From Phascolarctobacterium_B sp045598345 (GTDB lineage Bacteria; Bacillota; Negativicutes; Acidaminococcales; Acidaminococcaceae), in the NCBI GenBank assembly GCA_045598345.1, contig JAZLLX010000115.1, positions 1-35,702 of the forward strand: a stretch of 35,702 nt of DNA, read 5' to 3'. Under the pieces are notes generated by a model. The model ran no database searches. It saw only the letters and a program-made list of their open reading frames with translations, and was not told where the DNA came from. The position numbers were made by a program, and so were the translations under genes. Positions 7,433 through 15,958 of this stretch are shown piece after piece. Every line of letters starts with the position of its first letter. Position 1 is the first letter of the stretch.

Positions 7433-8461
7433 ATGAAACGGGAGGTTGATGTTAAACAATTTCAAATTTGCACAGAAAATTGCGAACAGGATGTTTGTAA
7501 TATTTTACGTTGTGCAAGGGATTATGCATTCAGACAGGTCAATTCCACAATGGTTTTGGCATATTGGTATATTGGCAGAAGAATTGTTTTGCAGGAGCAG
7601 CATGGAGCCGAAAGGGCCGGTTATGGTGAAGAATTAATCAAGAACCTTTCCATTAGATTATCAGCGGAGTTCGGTAAAGGGGTATCTGTTGCCCAGTTGA
7701 AAAATTTTCGTCAGTTCTATTTGACTTTTCCTAACTTAGAGAAAAGCTACACAGTGTGTAGCCAATTGAGTTGGTCGCATTTACGTCTTATTATGCGGCT
7801 GGACACAGAAAAAGAACGGCAGTACTATATCGATAATTGCTGTAGCGGGAATTGGTCAGTCCGTGAACTGGAACGAAATATCAGGACTGATATGTTTCAT
7901 AGGGTTGTACAAAATCAAACAGAAAATTCCCACGCTCAAAACAATGTTTTGGAGATTGTCAAAGATCCTTATATTTTGGAATTTCTCAACGTTTCCCAGG
8001 ATAGCAGGATGTCCGAAAAGGAACTGGAAACAGGGCTGATAGACAATTTGCAGAAATTTTTATTGGAGTTAGGTAAGGGATTTTCATTTGTGGACAGACA
8101 GATGCACATATCTACGGAAACCAGTGATTTTTATATAGACCTTGTTTTCTACAATTACATCCTGAAATGCTTTGTTTTGATTGACTTAAAAATTGATAAA
8201 CTTACACATCAGGACATCGGTCAGATGTATATGTATGTCAGAATGTTTGATGATTTGAAGAGAATAGATGGTGACAATCCCACTGTTGGAATCATATTGT
8301 GTGCAGATAAGGATGAGACCGTGGTGAAGTATTCTGTGTTGAATGATGGCAAGCAAATTTTTGCTTCAAAATACATGACGGTGTTACCTACAGAGCAGGA
8401 ACTGAAAATGGAGTTGGAACGAAATAGAAGATATTTGAGGGAACAGAGTGCAAAGCGTTAA
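7433..8461 (+). CDS. DUF1016 / YhcG-type PD-(D/E)XK nuclease-like protein, copy 1
   Basis: 342 residues, the normal family length. The N-terminal DUF1016 helical part has ARDYAFRQVNSTMVLAYW followed by YIGRRIV, and LSWSHLRLIMRLD in the middle. The C-terminal nuclease-like fold has FVDRQMHI, then DFYIDLVFYNYILKCF, VLIDLKIDKL and HQDIGQMYMYV. The usual D...ExK is present as D...DLK, so the second acidic residue is Asp rather than Glu. Family function is unproven; members are linked to DNA metabolism and mobile or defence islands. It is closest in sequence to the copy at 19977 (same DLK and DGDNPT). Start ATG 7433 lies just past the heptamer array. No partner gene is attached. Confidence 0.85.
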   Translation: MKREVDVKQFQICTENCEQDVCNILRCARDYAFRQVNSTMVLAYWYIGRRIVLQEQHGAERAGYGEELIKNLSIRLSAEFGKGVSVAQLKNFRQFYLTFPNLEKSYTVCSQLSWSHLRLIMRLDTEKERQYYIDNCCSGNWSVRELERNIRTDMFHRVVQNQTENSHAQNNVLEIVKDPYILEFLNVSQDSRMSEKELETGLIDNLQKFLLELGKGFSFVDRQMHISTETSDFYIDLVFYNYILKCFVLIDLKIDKLTHQDIGQMYMYVRMFDDLKRIDGDNPTVGIILCADKDETVVKYSVLNDGKQIFASKYMTVLPTEQELKMELERNRRYLREQSAKR

Positions 8462-8760
8462 GCGTAAAGGGATTAGAGGTTAGGGATTAGGGAAAAATAT
8501 AATGCGGAATGCGTAATTCGCAATGCGAAATTGTTAAATAAATGTCAAAGAACAAAGAGCAAAGACCAAATATGGTAGGATGTTCCGGTGATTATAATTG
8601 GGAAAGTCAGCATAAAGCGGAAGTAACCCTCTCCCCGGGGAGAGGGGCAGGGGTGTGGGGAAAAGTACGATAAGAAGAGATGTCAAAGAGCAAAGAATAA
8701 ATTAGGGATTAGGAGTTAGAGGTTAGGGGGTAGGTGGTGAAAAGGTGAAGGGGTGTGGCA
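8462..8760 (+). repeat. Intergenic repeat mosaic with module D copy 1
   Basis: There is no gene here. It holds TTAGGGA heptamers, AATGCGG heptamers (8500-8530), CAAAGAA heptamers, the 'GTTCCGGTGATTATA' module, and module D (about 8603-8677) with the perfect 20-base palindrome CCCTCTCCCCGGGGAGAGGG at 8627-8646 followed by GGTGTGGGGAAAAGTACG. TTAGGGA and GGTGAAAA tracts follow. Confidence 0.85.
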
Positions 8761-8807
8761 GGATATAAAATTAATGTGGAAAACATTTTTTGCGGTGGTG
8801 TGAGAGA

Positions 8808-9410
8808 ATGAATATTTTTCTGACAGAAGAGTTATTAAAATCTATATCGTACACATCTAAGTTTACGCAGAGTTTGAAAACTTTGTCTTTACGTAAAACA
8901 CCGATTGAGCAAATATTATTTGATGTAAGCCAATACAGAAATTATTATGCTAAAATGTTGATTGAGCATGATAGTTTAATAAGTTCACGGTTTAAAAGCG
9001 ATGATTCAATTATGCGTAAATATGAAAAAACCTTGCGTACAGATGGTGGTTTCAAACAGTGTTTTAATGATGTGCTGGGTTTTAGAATTCATCTTGATAA
9101 ATATCCCAATACATTTCCAGATTATTTTCGTGTAGTTGATTTGCGAAAAGGCAAAAAGACAGATGACGGCTATCATGCTATTCATTTGTATTATCAAAGG
9201 GACAGTCATTCGTATCCGATTGAAGTGCAGTTATGGTGTGAAGATGATTATTTGTTTAATATATGGAGTCACAAATATTTGTATAAGTATGTTGAGCCGG
9301 ATATTGGCAGGGAATTGTACCAATTGTACAGTAATGGTATGATTGCTTCGGAAGAAGGTTTTAAGAAACAATTTGGGAAATTGAGAGGAGGCAAGACAGA
9401 TGGGAAATAA
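8808..9410 (+). CDS. RelA/SpoT-domain nucleotidyltransferase (small alarmone synthetase or toxSAS-like)
   Basis: About 200 residues, consistent with a single-domain small alarmone synthetase. Synthetase motifs in order: SRFKSDDSIMRKYEK (RxKxxxSixxK-type), CFNDVLGFRIHL (NDxxGxRi), DDGYHAIHLYYQ, and YPIEVQLWCEDDYLFNIWSH (the ExQ catalytic segment). All appear intact. The ATG at 8808 is chosen because the duplicated copy has TTG at the same place and GGTGG lies upstream. It overlaps the next gene by 11 bases, so the two are coupled. Family knowledge: some members make (p)ppGpp, and toxSAS members act as toxins neutralised by an adjacent small protein. Inference: this pair is of the toxin-antitoxin kind. 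Confidence 0.8.
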   Translation: MNIFLTEELLKSISYTSKFTQSLKTLSLRKTPIEQILFDVSQYRNYYAKMLIEHDSLISSRFKSDDSIMRKYEKTLRTDGGFKQCFNDVLGFRIHLDKYPNTFPDYFRVVDLRKGKKTDDGYHAIHLYYQRDSHSYPIEVQLWCEDDYLFNIWSHKYLYKYVEPDIGRELYQLYSNGMIASEEGFKKQFGKLRGGKTDGK

Positions 9411-9642
9411 AAGAATATATATAGTTGCCAAGGTTTTTGATAAGCAGGGATGTTATGCTTACAGGTGTAAGGAAGAGAACGAACTGCAATATATTCCTGG
9501 TGCTTTGGAGTTATTGAGAAACAAAGGGGTGCAGATAGTCATACTCAATGACCCGGACATATATTCGGAATATGCCCCATATACCTATGTTGACGAATTA
9601 AAGAGTTTTGTGCAAAAGGTTATGAAACTTAAAACGGCTTAA
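9400..9642 (+). CDS. Small partner of the RelA/SpoT-domain protein, copy 1 (candidate antitoxin)
   Basis: 80 residues, with GAGAGGAGG ideally placed before the ATG. The sequence runs from IYIVAKVFDKQGCYAYRC through LELLRNKGVQIVILNDP to SEYAPYTYVDELKSF. It is a compact alpha/beta-looking protein with no catalytic motif I can see. It has some resemblance to small uncharacterised proteins of the DUF6718 type, but I am not sure. It is encoded overlapping the RelA/SpoT-domain gene and is present a second time at 15716 with only a few substitutions, there without an intact partner. That pattern fits an antitoxin or immunity protein. Confidence 0.75.
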   Translation: MGNKRIYIVAKVFDKQGCYAYRCKEENELQYIPGALELLRNKGVQIVILNDPDIYSEYAPYTYVDELKSFVQKVMKLKTA

Positions 9643-9895
9643 TGTTCCGGGGATTAGATAATTAGGTTTTAGGGGTCAGGTTACAGGATAAAGGAATTAG
9701 GGATTAGGAATTAGGATATAGGGATTAGGGATTAGGGGATGTTGGCAGAGTGCGGACTCTCCCTGAATCCTTTGCCCTTATTCCAATTACAGGAACTTTT
9801 TACCATAGTTTTAAGATTTAAGTTTTTAACTTTTAACTGATTAGATTTTGGGTGTCAGGCATTAGGCAGGGGAAATGTAAATTTTATAAAAAGGT
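9643..9895 (+). repeat. Intergenic heptamer tracts
   Basis: It contains TTAGGGA-type heptamers (about 9660-9740), a 'TGTTGGCAGAGTGCGG' segment also seen at 11521 and 22666, and a short TTTTAAG/TTTTAAC heptamer tract (about 9810-9840). No gene is visible. Confidence 0.75.
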
Positions 9896-9901
9896 ATATG
9901 T

Positions 9902-9950
9902 AATTTTACACGAAAAAAAATTGAAAATATGTTGAATTTTACACGAATAT
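9902..9950 (+). promoter_or_regulatory. Paired direct repeat upstream of the DUF4143 gene (candidate operator/promoter)
   Basis: AATTTTACACGAA occurs at 9902-9914 and again at 9935-9947, 33 bases apart (about three helical turns). TTGAAA at 9921-9926 and GAATAT at 9945-9950 could be -35 and -10 elements with an 18-base spacer. The spacing of the repeats suits a dimeric regulator, but none is identified. Confidence 0.35.
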
Positions 9951-9990
9951 CTGATAAGATTACAGCATCACTTGTGTATGAGGAATTGAT

Positions 9991-11286
9991 ATGTATAGAA
10001 AAATTTACGAAAAATTAATTGCATGGTTGAACAATAAGGCGCGGAAACCTTTGATTTTGCAGGGACCCCGTCAGGTCGGCAAAACCTATGCCATTTTGGA
10101 ATTCGGACGGGAACATTATGAGAATGTGGCTTATTTCAATTTTGAATTAACCCCTGATTTGATAAAGACCTTTGATGAAAATATCAGTCCGGATTATTTG
10201 ATACCCGTTCTTTCGCGTATTGCAAAAAAAACTATCATCAAAGAAAAAACTTTGATTGTTTTTGATGAAATCCAGTTGTGCGAACGGGCTTTGGCATCAC
10301 TAAAATATTTTTGTGAGGCGGCGCCGGATTATCATATTATGGTGGCGGGAAGTTTGCTGGGTGTTGCGGTCAACCGGTCGCAATATTCTTTTCCGGTGGG
10401 GAAGGTGGATATCCTGAACATTTACCCCATGGATTTTGAGGAATTTCTGTTGGCGTTGGGTGAAGATAATTTGGTGGCTCAGATCAGGTCGTCTTTTGAC
10501 CACGACAGTCCTTTGCCGGCGGCTCTGCATAATGCGGCGATGGAATACTACCGGCAATATTTGGTGGTGGGCGGTATGCCCGAATGTGTGGCGCAATACG
10601 TCAGCACCAAAAACTTGTTGCTGGTAAGGAAACTTCAAAATGATGTTTTGTTGAGTTATCTTAACGATATGAGCAAATACAACCGCACTAACGAAATAAA
10701 AAAATGCCGTTTGGCCTATGACAACATAACAGTCCAACTTTCCAGGAAAAACACAAGGTTTCAATACAAACTGATTAAGCACGGGGCCCGGGCGGCAGAG
10801 TTTGAAAATGCCATTGAATGGCTGAACCTGTCGGGAATTGTTAGCAGGACATATCAGGCGGGGCAAATCAAAAAACCTTTGGAAAACTACAAAAATATTG
10901 ACGCATTCAAAATTTATGTTTCTGATGTGGGGCTTTTGTGTGCAAAAAAAGATGTGGTGGCAGAGGACATACTGCAAATGTCCCCGGAACTGGACGATTT
11001 CAAAGGCGGTCTTGCAGAAAACTATGTGAACAACCAATTGATTGCCAACGGCTATACCAATTACTATTGGATGTCCGGACGGGGGGCAGAAGTTGATTTT
11101 GTTATTCAGCGTCAGGGGCGGCTTGTTCCGGTGGAGGTCAAATCGGCGGACAACACCAAGGCAAAAAGTTTGAACGTCTATATCCAACATTTCAAGCCGG
11201 ATTATGCCGTGAAAGTTTCAGCGAAAAATTTTGGCTTTGAAGATGGCAAAAAAACCGTTCCCCTTTATGCGGTGTTTATGATTTAG
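9991..11286 (+). CDS. AAA-family ATPase with C-terminal DUF4143
   Basis: 431 residues, full family length. Walker A GPRQVGKTY lies near residue 25, Walker B LIVFDEIQLCERAL near 88, and the MVAGSLLGVAV sensor-like segment near 117. The C-terminal DUF4143 contains KGGLAENYVNNQL and then GAEVDFVIQRQGRLVPVEVKS, a D...ExK nuclease-like signature. AGGA at 9981 precedes the ATG. The gene is visibly richer in G+C than its neighbours, which suggests recent acquisition. Its stop (TTTAGAGG) lies in the following repeat tract. Family role is poorly known: DUF4143 ATPases are abundant accessory genes, often near toxin-antitoxin or DUF1016 genes. A remnant of a different ATPase of this kind is at 16108. 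Confidence 0.88.
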   Translation: MYRKIYEKLIAWLNNKARKPLILQGPRQVGKTYAILEFGREHYENVAYFNFELTPDLIKTFDENISPDYLIPVLSRIAKKTIIKEKTLIVFDEIQLCERALASLKYFCEAAPDYHIMVAGSLLGVAVNRSQYSFPVGKVDILNIYPMDFEEFLLALGEDNLVAQIRSSFDHDSPLPAALHNAAMEYYRQYLVVGGMPECVAQYVSTKNLLLVRKLQNDVLLSYLNDMSKYNRTNEIKKCRLAYDNITVQLSRKNTRFQYKLIKHGARAAEFENAIEWLNLSGIVSRTYQAGQIKKPLENYKNIDAFKIYVSDVGLLCAKKDVVAEDILQMSPELDDFKGGLAENYVNNQLIANGYTNYYWMSGRGAEVDFVIQRQGRLVPVEVKSADNTKAKSLNVYIQHFKPDYAVKVSAKNFGFEDGKKTVPLYAVFMI

Positions 11287-11831
11287 AGGTCAGGGATTTA
11301 GGGGTTAGGAGTTAGAGGTTAGGGAAAAATATAATGCGGAATGCGGAATTCGCAATGCGAAATTGTTAAATAAATGTCAAAGAACAAAGAGCAAAGGTCA
11401 AATATGGTAAAATGTTCCTGTGATTATAGCAGGATTAGGATATAGGGAATTAGGGATTAGGTGAAAAGGTGAAAGGGTGAAAAGGTGAAAGGGTGAAGTT
11501 AGGGGTTAGGAATTAGGGGATGTTGGCAGAGTGCGGAAGTTTTCCCTCTTTTTTAAAGAGGGGGGGACCGCTTGCGGTGGGAGTTTTTGCATTATAACGA
11601 AAACATCAAATAGATTGTAAAATACGAGAGAAGTGAAAAACAGTTTATGAATGCTTCGCACAAACAAAAACACCCGTCTGCCACTGTGTTCCTGTGATTA
11701 TAATTGGGAAGGTTGGCATAAAGCGAAAGTAACCCTCTCCCCGGGGAGAGGGGCAGGGGTGTGGGGAAAAGTACGATAAGAAGGTGAAAGGGTGAAGTTA
11801 GGGGTTAGGTTTCAGGTGAAAGGGTGAAGGG
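11287..11831 (+). repeat. Intergenic repeat mosaic with modules D (copy 2) and G
   Basis: No gene. In order: TTAGG heptamers, AATGCGG and CAAAGAA heptamers (11330-11400), the GTTCCTGTGATTATA module, GGTGAAAA tracts, module G (about 11545-11595, CCTC...GGGGGGGACCGCTTG...), which reappears in inverted orientation at 24222-24275, a segment AACACCCGTCTGC (also at 22546), and module D (about 11705-11783). A GGTGAAGGGATGAAAAGGG stretch runs directly into the next gene's start. Confidence 0.85.
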
Positions 11832-12881
11832 ATGAAAAGGGTGAAAAATGTTGTTGATATAAGAGACGGTCAATATTTAGGTTGGCTTGAAGAGATAAGC
11901 AAAAATTATAAAAATGCCCAAATTAAAGCGGCTACATCGGTTAATGTGGTTATGTTGGATTTTTATTGGCAACTTGGCAAAGATATTGCGTCAATGCGGG
12001 CGGAGGCAAAATGGGGGAGCAAATTTTTTGATGTTTTGAGTGCTGACTTGAAAAAGACAATTCCGAATGTTAAAGGGTTTTCAAGGATAAATTTGATGTA
12101 TATGAAACGGTATTACGAGTTGTTTTCACAGGAAAGTGAAAATGTTCCACAAGTTGTGGAACATTTCAAACTTATTCCTTGGGGGCATGTCAGGTTGATA
12201 ATTGATAAATGTTCGGATGACATTGAAAAGGCAAAATTTTATGTTAATCAAACTCTTGAAAATAATTGGTCCCGGGCCGTGTTAATGAATTTTTTAGATA
12301 CACGACTATATGAAAGGCAGGGAAAGGCGGTTACTAATTTTAACAGGACATTGCCTTCGCCCGACAGTGATTTGGCACAGGAGATTACCAGAGACCCTTA
12401 CAATTTTGATTTTTTGGCTATTAGGGGACGTTACGATGAAAAAGAATTGAAAAATGCTTTGATGGACAATATTCAAAGATTTCTTATGGAGTTGGGAACC
12501 GGGTTTGCTTTTGTTGGCAGGGAATACCGACTTCAGGTTGGCGGAACGGAACAGTTTGTTGATATGCTTTTTTATAATATAAATTTGCGGCGTTATGTTG
12601 TGGTGGAAATAAAGATTCGGGATTTTGAACCAAGTGATATGGGGCAAATTGGAACTTATGTGGCGGCGGTGGACGGAATTTTGAAACATGCGGACGATAA
12701 TCCTACAATAGGACTTTTGATTTGCAAGACCAAGGATAATGTTTTGGCAAAGTATGCTTTGTCAAGTTTGAATGCTCCTGTAGGGGTTTCAGAGTATCAG
12801 TTGACAGAATTATATACAGAAGATTTGCAAAATTTCTTGCCAAGTATTGAGGAAATTGAAAAGGGGCTCATAAATAATTAG
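11832..12881 (+). CDS. DUF1016 / YhcG-type nuclease-like protein, copy 2
   Basis: 349 residues. N-terminal: ISKNYKNAQIKAATSVNV and DFYWQLGKDIASM; middle: IPWGHVRLIIDKC; C-terminal nuclease-like fold: FVGREYRLQVGG, QFVDMLFYNINLRRYV, VVEIKIRDFEPSDMGQI. The D...ExK signature is intact as D...EIK. The annotated start is ATG 11832, but its first codons (MKRVKN) are formed by the GGTGAAAAGGG repeat, so the true N-terminus may be a few residues later. The stop TAG lies in an ATTAGCA heptamer of the next repeat tract. It is clearly divergent from copies 1 and 3 and closer to the copy at 21231. Function unproven. Confidence 0.85.
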   Translation: MKRVKNVVDIRDGQYLGWLEEISKNYKNAQIKAATSVNVVMLDFYWQLGKDIASMRAEAKWGSKFFDVLSADLKKTIPNVKGFSRINLMYMKRYYELFSQESENVPQVVEHFKLIPWGHVRLIIDKCSDDIEKAKFYVNQTLENNWSRAVLMNFLDTRLYERQGKAVTNFNRTLPSPDSDLAQEITRDPYNFDFLAIRGRYDEKELKNALMDNIQRFLMELGTGFAFVGREYRLQVGGTEQFVDMLFYNINLRRYVVVEIKIRDFEPSDMGQIGTYVAAVDGILKHADDNPTIGLLICKTKDNVLAKYALSSLNAPVGVSEYQLTELYTEDLQNFLPSIEEIEKGLINN

Positions 12882-13206
12882 CAATTAGAAATTAGTAATT
12901 AGAAATTAGAAATGAAGGTAGGATGTTCCGGAAAATAAATGTCAAAGAACAAAGAATAAATTAGGGATTAGGAGTTAGGGGTTAGGGATTAGGGATGGTA
13001 AAATGTTCCTGTGATTATAGCAGGAAGGTTGGCAGAAAGCGGAAGTAACCTCTCCCGGGGGAGAGGGGCAGGGGTGTGGGAAAAGTACGATAAGAATAAA
13101 TGTCAAAGAACAAAGAGCAAAGGTCAAATATGGTAAGATGTTCCTGTGATTATATATAGGGATTAGGATTTAGAGGTTAGAGATTAGGTTTTAGGTGAAA
13201 GGGTGA
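12882..13206 (+). repeat. Intergenic repeat mosaic with module D copy 3
   Basis: Five ATTAG(A/T/C)A heptamers start at 12877, inside the end of the preceding gene. Then come CAAAGAA and TTAGGGA heptamers, two GTTCCTGTGATTATA modules (about 13004 and 13139) and module D (about 13022-13096) with a slightly altered palindrome. No gene. Confidence 0.85.
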
Positions 13207-13221
13207 AGAAGGTTGGGGAAT

Positions 13222-13506
13222 ATGGAGAATGGTAAGGAAATCAAATTATTTGAAGACAAAAAGATACGGACGCATTGGGATGCCGAACAGGAGAAGTGGT
13301 ATTTTTCTGTTGTAGATGTTTGTAATGTGCTTGCAGAATCAGTAAGCAAAGATCCGTCTGCATATTGGCGTAAGTTGAAACAACGGCTGAAAGCTGAAGG
13401 GAGTCAGCCCGTGACAGATTGTCACGACCTTAAAATGAAGGCAAGCGACGGGAAGTATTACAAAACTGACGTTATGGATGTTCCAGTGATTATATATAGG
13501 GGTTAG
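13222..13506 (+). pseudogene. BRO-N domain (antirepressor-like) gene truncated at its 3' end
   Basis: The frame opens with IKLFEDKKIRTHWDAEQEKW and YFSVVDVCNVL, then AYWRKLKQRLKAEGSQPV and HDLKMKASDGKYYKTDVMD, which is a textbook BRO-N / prophage antirepressor N-terminal domain. At TDVMD the family normally continues into a long conserved helix region. Here the reading frame runs straight into a repeat ('GATGTTCCAGTGATTATATA' near 13478) and stops after VPVIIYRG. So the 3' part was replaced by repeat DNA. ATG 13222 has AGAAGG upstream. The remaining 94 residues could still make a small protein. Confidence 0.8.
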
Positions 13507-13566
13507 GATTTAGAGTTTAGGGATTAGGTTTCAGGTGAAGGGATAAAAAGGTGAAGGGGTTTTAGA
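13494..13566 (+). repeat. Short heptamer tract between the BRO-N remnant and RhuM
   Basis: TTAGG-type heptamers and GGTGAAGGG words fill the gap. The BRO-N remnant's stop codon is the TAG of GTTAGG at the start of this tract. Confidence 0.8.
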
Positions 13567-13579
13567 CAGGAGTTTTGGG

Positions 13580-14572
13580 ATGGGAGAAAATCAGTTTATT
13601 TTGTACACAACTGAAGACGGGAAAGCGGCGATTAAACTTTATGCGGACAATAACACTATTTGGCTCAATCAGGCACAAATGGCGGAATTGTTTCAAAAGG
13701 ATATTTCCACAATTTCCAGACATATAGCGAATATTTTTGATGAAGGAGAATTGGATGAAAAAAGCAATTTGCATTTTATGCAAATTGCAAATTCAGATAA
13801 GCCAGTTGTTTTTTATAGTTTGGATGTTATTTTGGCTGTTGGGTTTCGTGTACGTTCTGCAAGAGGAACACAATTTCGCAAATGGGCTAATACTACATTG
13901 AAAGAATATTTGCAAAAGGGTTTCATACTGGATAAAGAACGCTTGAAAAATCCTGACGGCAGGCCGGATTATTTTGATGAATTACTGGAAGAAATTAGGG
14001 ATATCCGTGCCAGCGAGAAACGCTTTTACCAAAAATTGCGTGATTTGTTTGCCCTTTCCAGTGATTATATTCCTTCAGATGCAGATACAAAAATGTTCTT
14101 TGCACAGACGCAAAATAAACTTATTTACGGAGTTACGGGTATGACAGCGGCAGAATTGGTTTTTAACCGTGCCGATAGTGCAAAGGCAAATATGGCTTTG
14201 ACAAACTGGGAAGGGAAAATAGTCCGCAAGAAAGATATTTATACGGCGAAAAATTATTTGACCAAGGAAGAAATAGAAGTGCTTAATCAACTTGTTTCCG
14301 CTTTTTTGGAAAATGCGGAACTGAGGGTTAAACTTCGCAAAGATTTAACCATTGCTTATTGGCAAATAGTGGTAGATAAACTGCTCCTGGATAATGACAT
14401 TAAGTTATTGCAGGGGAACGGCAATATTTCTCAAGATGCAATGCGAAAATATGTTGAAGAAGAGTATGATAAATTTGAAACTCGTCGTAAAAAAGATGAT
14501 ATAATAGCCGCAGATAAAAAAGATTTAGAGGAATTGGAAGAGGAAGTGAAAACATTAGGAACCAGTAGCTAG
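13580..14572 (+). CDS. rhuM: RhuM-family protein
   Basis: 330 residues, full length for the RhuM (Salmonella SPI-3 RhuM-like) family. Diagnostic stretches are TIWLNQAQMAELFQKDISTI with SRHIANIFDEGEL, then VVFYSLDVILAVGFRVRS, RGTQFRKWANTTLKEYL, and the Fic/DOC-like C-terminal region with MFFAQTQNKLIYGVTGMTAAEL. The C-terminus is a charged coiled-coil-like helix (EEEYDKFETRRKKDD). CAGGAG precedes the ATG at 13580. The stop TAG overlaps the TTAGGG-like tract that follows (CTAGGGATTAGG). Family role is unknown; it is common in genomic islands. It stands alone between repeats. Confidence 0.88.
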   Translation: MGENQFILYTTEDGKAAIKLYADNNTIWLNQAQMAELFQKDISTISRHIANIFDEGELDEKSNLHFMQIANSDKPVVFYSLDVILAVGFRVRSARGTQFRKWANTTLKEYLQKGFILDKERLKNPDGRPDYFDELLEEIRDIRASEKRFYQKLRDLFALSSDYIPSDADTKMFFAQTQNKLIYGVTGMTAAELVFNRADSAKANMALTNWEGKIVRKKDIYTAKNYLTKEEIEVLNQLVSAFLENAELRVKLRKDLTIAYWQIVVDKLLLDNDIKLLQGNGNISQDAMRKYVEEEYDKFETRRKKDDIIAADKKDLEELEEEVKTLGTSS

Positions 14573-15429
14573 GGATTAGGGGTGTTGGGTTTCAGGTGAA
14601 GGGCTAAGGGTGAAGGGATGAAAAGGTGAAAGGGTGAATATAATGCGGAATGCGGAATTCGCAATGCGAAATTGTTAAATAAATGTCAAAGAACAAAGAA
14701 TAAATTAGGGATTAGGAGTTAGGGGTTAGGGATTAGGGATGGTAAAATGTTCCTGTGATTATAATTAAATTACCCCTTCCTTTTGGGAGGGGAGGGCCGA
14801 TACTGGAACGTGGACCGGCGGGGTGAGCGATTAGGCAGTGACAAGTTATCTGCGTAATCCGCACCCTAGTCGCTGAAAAAGTTAAAAGTTGTAAGTTAAA
14901 AATGAAAAATTATGGTAAGATGTTCCTGTGATTATAGCAGGGAAGGTTGGCATAAAGCGGAAGTAACCCTCTCCTCGGGGAGAGGGGCAGGGGTGTGGGG
15001 AAAAGTACGATAAGAAGGTGAAGAGGTGAAAGGGTGAATATAATGCGGAATGCGTAATTCGTAATGCGAAATTGTTAAATAAATGTCAAAGAACAAAGAA
15101 TAAATTAGGGATTAGGAGTTAGGGATTAGGGATGGTAAAATGTTCCTGTGATTATAGCAGGAAGGTTGGCATAAAGCGGAAGTTACCCTCTCCCCGGGGA
15201 GAGGGGCAGGGGTGTGGGGAAAAGTACGATAAGAAGGTGAAAGGGTGAAAAGGGTGAAAGGGTGAAAAGGGTGAAAGGGTGAAAAGGGTGAAAGGGTGAA
15301 AAGGGTGAAAAGGTGAAGGGTGAAGGGTGAATATAATGCGGAAGGCGGAATTCGGAATGCGTAATTGTGGTAAGATGTTCCTGTGATTATAGCAGGATTA
15401 GGAATTAGGGATTAGGTTTCAGGTGAAAG
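14573..15429 (+). repeat. Large intergenic repeat mosaic (modules D copies 4 and 5, module F copy 1)
   Basis: About 850 bases without a gene. It contains TTAGGGA, AATGCGG, CAAAGAA and AAGTTAA heptamer tracts, four GTTCCTGTGATTATA modules (about 14748, 14922, 15141, 15377), module F (about 14767-14832, CCTTTTGGGAGGGGAGGG..., repeated at 24107), module D at about 14940-15017 and again at 15158-15237, and a pure GGGTGAAA/AGGGTGAAA array at about 15238-15330 with strong G-quadruplex potential. Confidence 0.88.
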
Positions 15430-15485
15430 GGTGTGGCTGGATATAAAATTAATGTGGAAAACATTTTTTGCGGTGGAGTGAGAAA

Positions 15486-15726
15486 TTGAAAATTTTTCTG
15501 ACAGAAGAGTTATTAAAATCTATATCGTACACATCTAAGTTTACGCAGAGTTTGAAAACTTTGTCTTTACGTAAAACACCGATTGAGCAAATATTTGTAT
15601 AAGTATGTTGAGCCGGATATTGGCAGGGAATTGTACCGGTTGTACAGTAATGGTATGATTGCTTCGGAAGAAAGTTTTAAGAAACAATTTGGGAAATTGA
15701 GAGGAGGTAAGACAGATGGGAAATAA
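15486..15726 (+). pseudogene. RelA/SpoT-domain gene, copy 2, inactivated by internal deletion
   Basis: Near-identical to the 5' and 3' ends of the gene at 8808, starting with TTG instead of ATG. A 362-base segment is missing between two copies of CAAATATT (8910 and 9272 in copy 1). The deletion removes the whole synthetase core and shifts the frame, giving a stop at 15600-15602 after 38 codons. The remaining 3' part still overlaps the start of the small partner gene at 15716. Confidence 0.88.
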
Positions 15727-15958
15727 AAAAGTATATATAGTTGCCAAGGTTTTTGATAAGCAGGGATGTTATGCATACAGATGCAAGGAACAGAACGAAC
15801 TGCAATATATTCCTGGCGCTTTGGAGTTATTGAGAAACAAAGGGGTGCAGATAGTCATACTTAATGACCCGAAAATTTATTCGGAATATGCCCCATATAC
15901 CTATGTTGACGAATTAAAGAGTTTTGTGCAAAAGGTTATGAAACTTAAAACGGCTTAA
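15716..15958 (+). CDS. Small partner protein, copy 2 (candidate antitoxin, orphan)
   Basis: 80 residues, differing from the copy at 9400 at only a few positions (KV for RI near the N-terminus, Q for E, and K for D near DPKIYSEYAP). The GAGAGGAGG Shine-Dalgarno and start are conserved. Its RelA/SpoT-domain partner is destroyed, yet this frame is intact. That fits retention of an antitoxin after loss of its toxin, although a recent duplication would look the same. Confidence 0.75.
   Translation: MGNKKVYIVAKVFDKQGCYAYRCKEQNELQYIPGALELLRNKGVQIVILNDPKIYSEYAPYTYVDELKSFVQKVMKLKTA

Noticed and set aside
7232..7465. Minus-strand frame encoding VPCPLSS repeats, and the plus-strand frame with EDRGQR repeats over the same DNA
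   Set aside because: Both arise from the 7-base tandem array, which reads open in more than one frame. There is no ribosome-binding site or non-repeat protein sequence.
10300..11190. 296-residue open frame on the minus strand
   Set aside because: It lies antisense inside the DUF4143 ATPase gene, whose motifs are clear. The open frame reflects the higher G+C of that gene.
6966..15429. Integron-like cassette array (single genes in one direction separated by repeats)
   Set aside because: I see no attC-like sites with GTTRRRY/RYYYAAC cores and no integrase. The repeats are short tandem heptamers, not single imperfect palindromes. The similarity in layout remains worth remembering.
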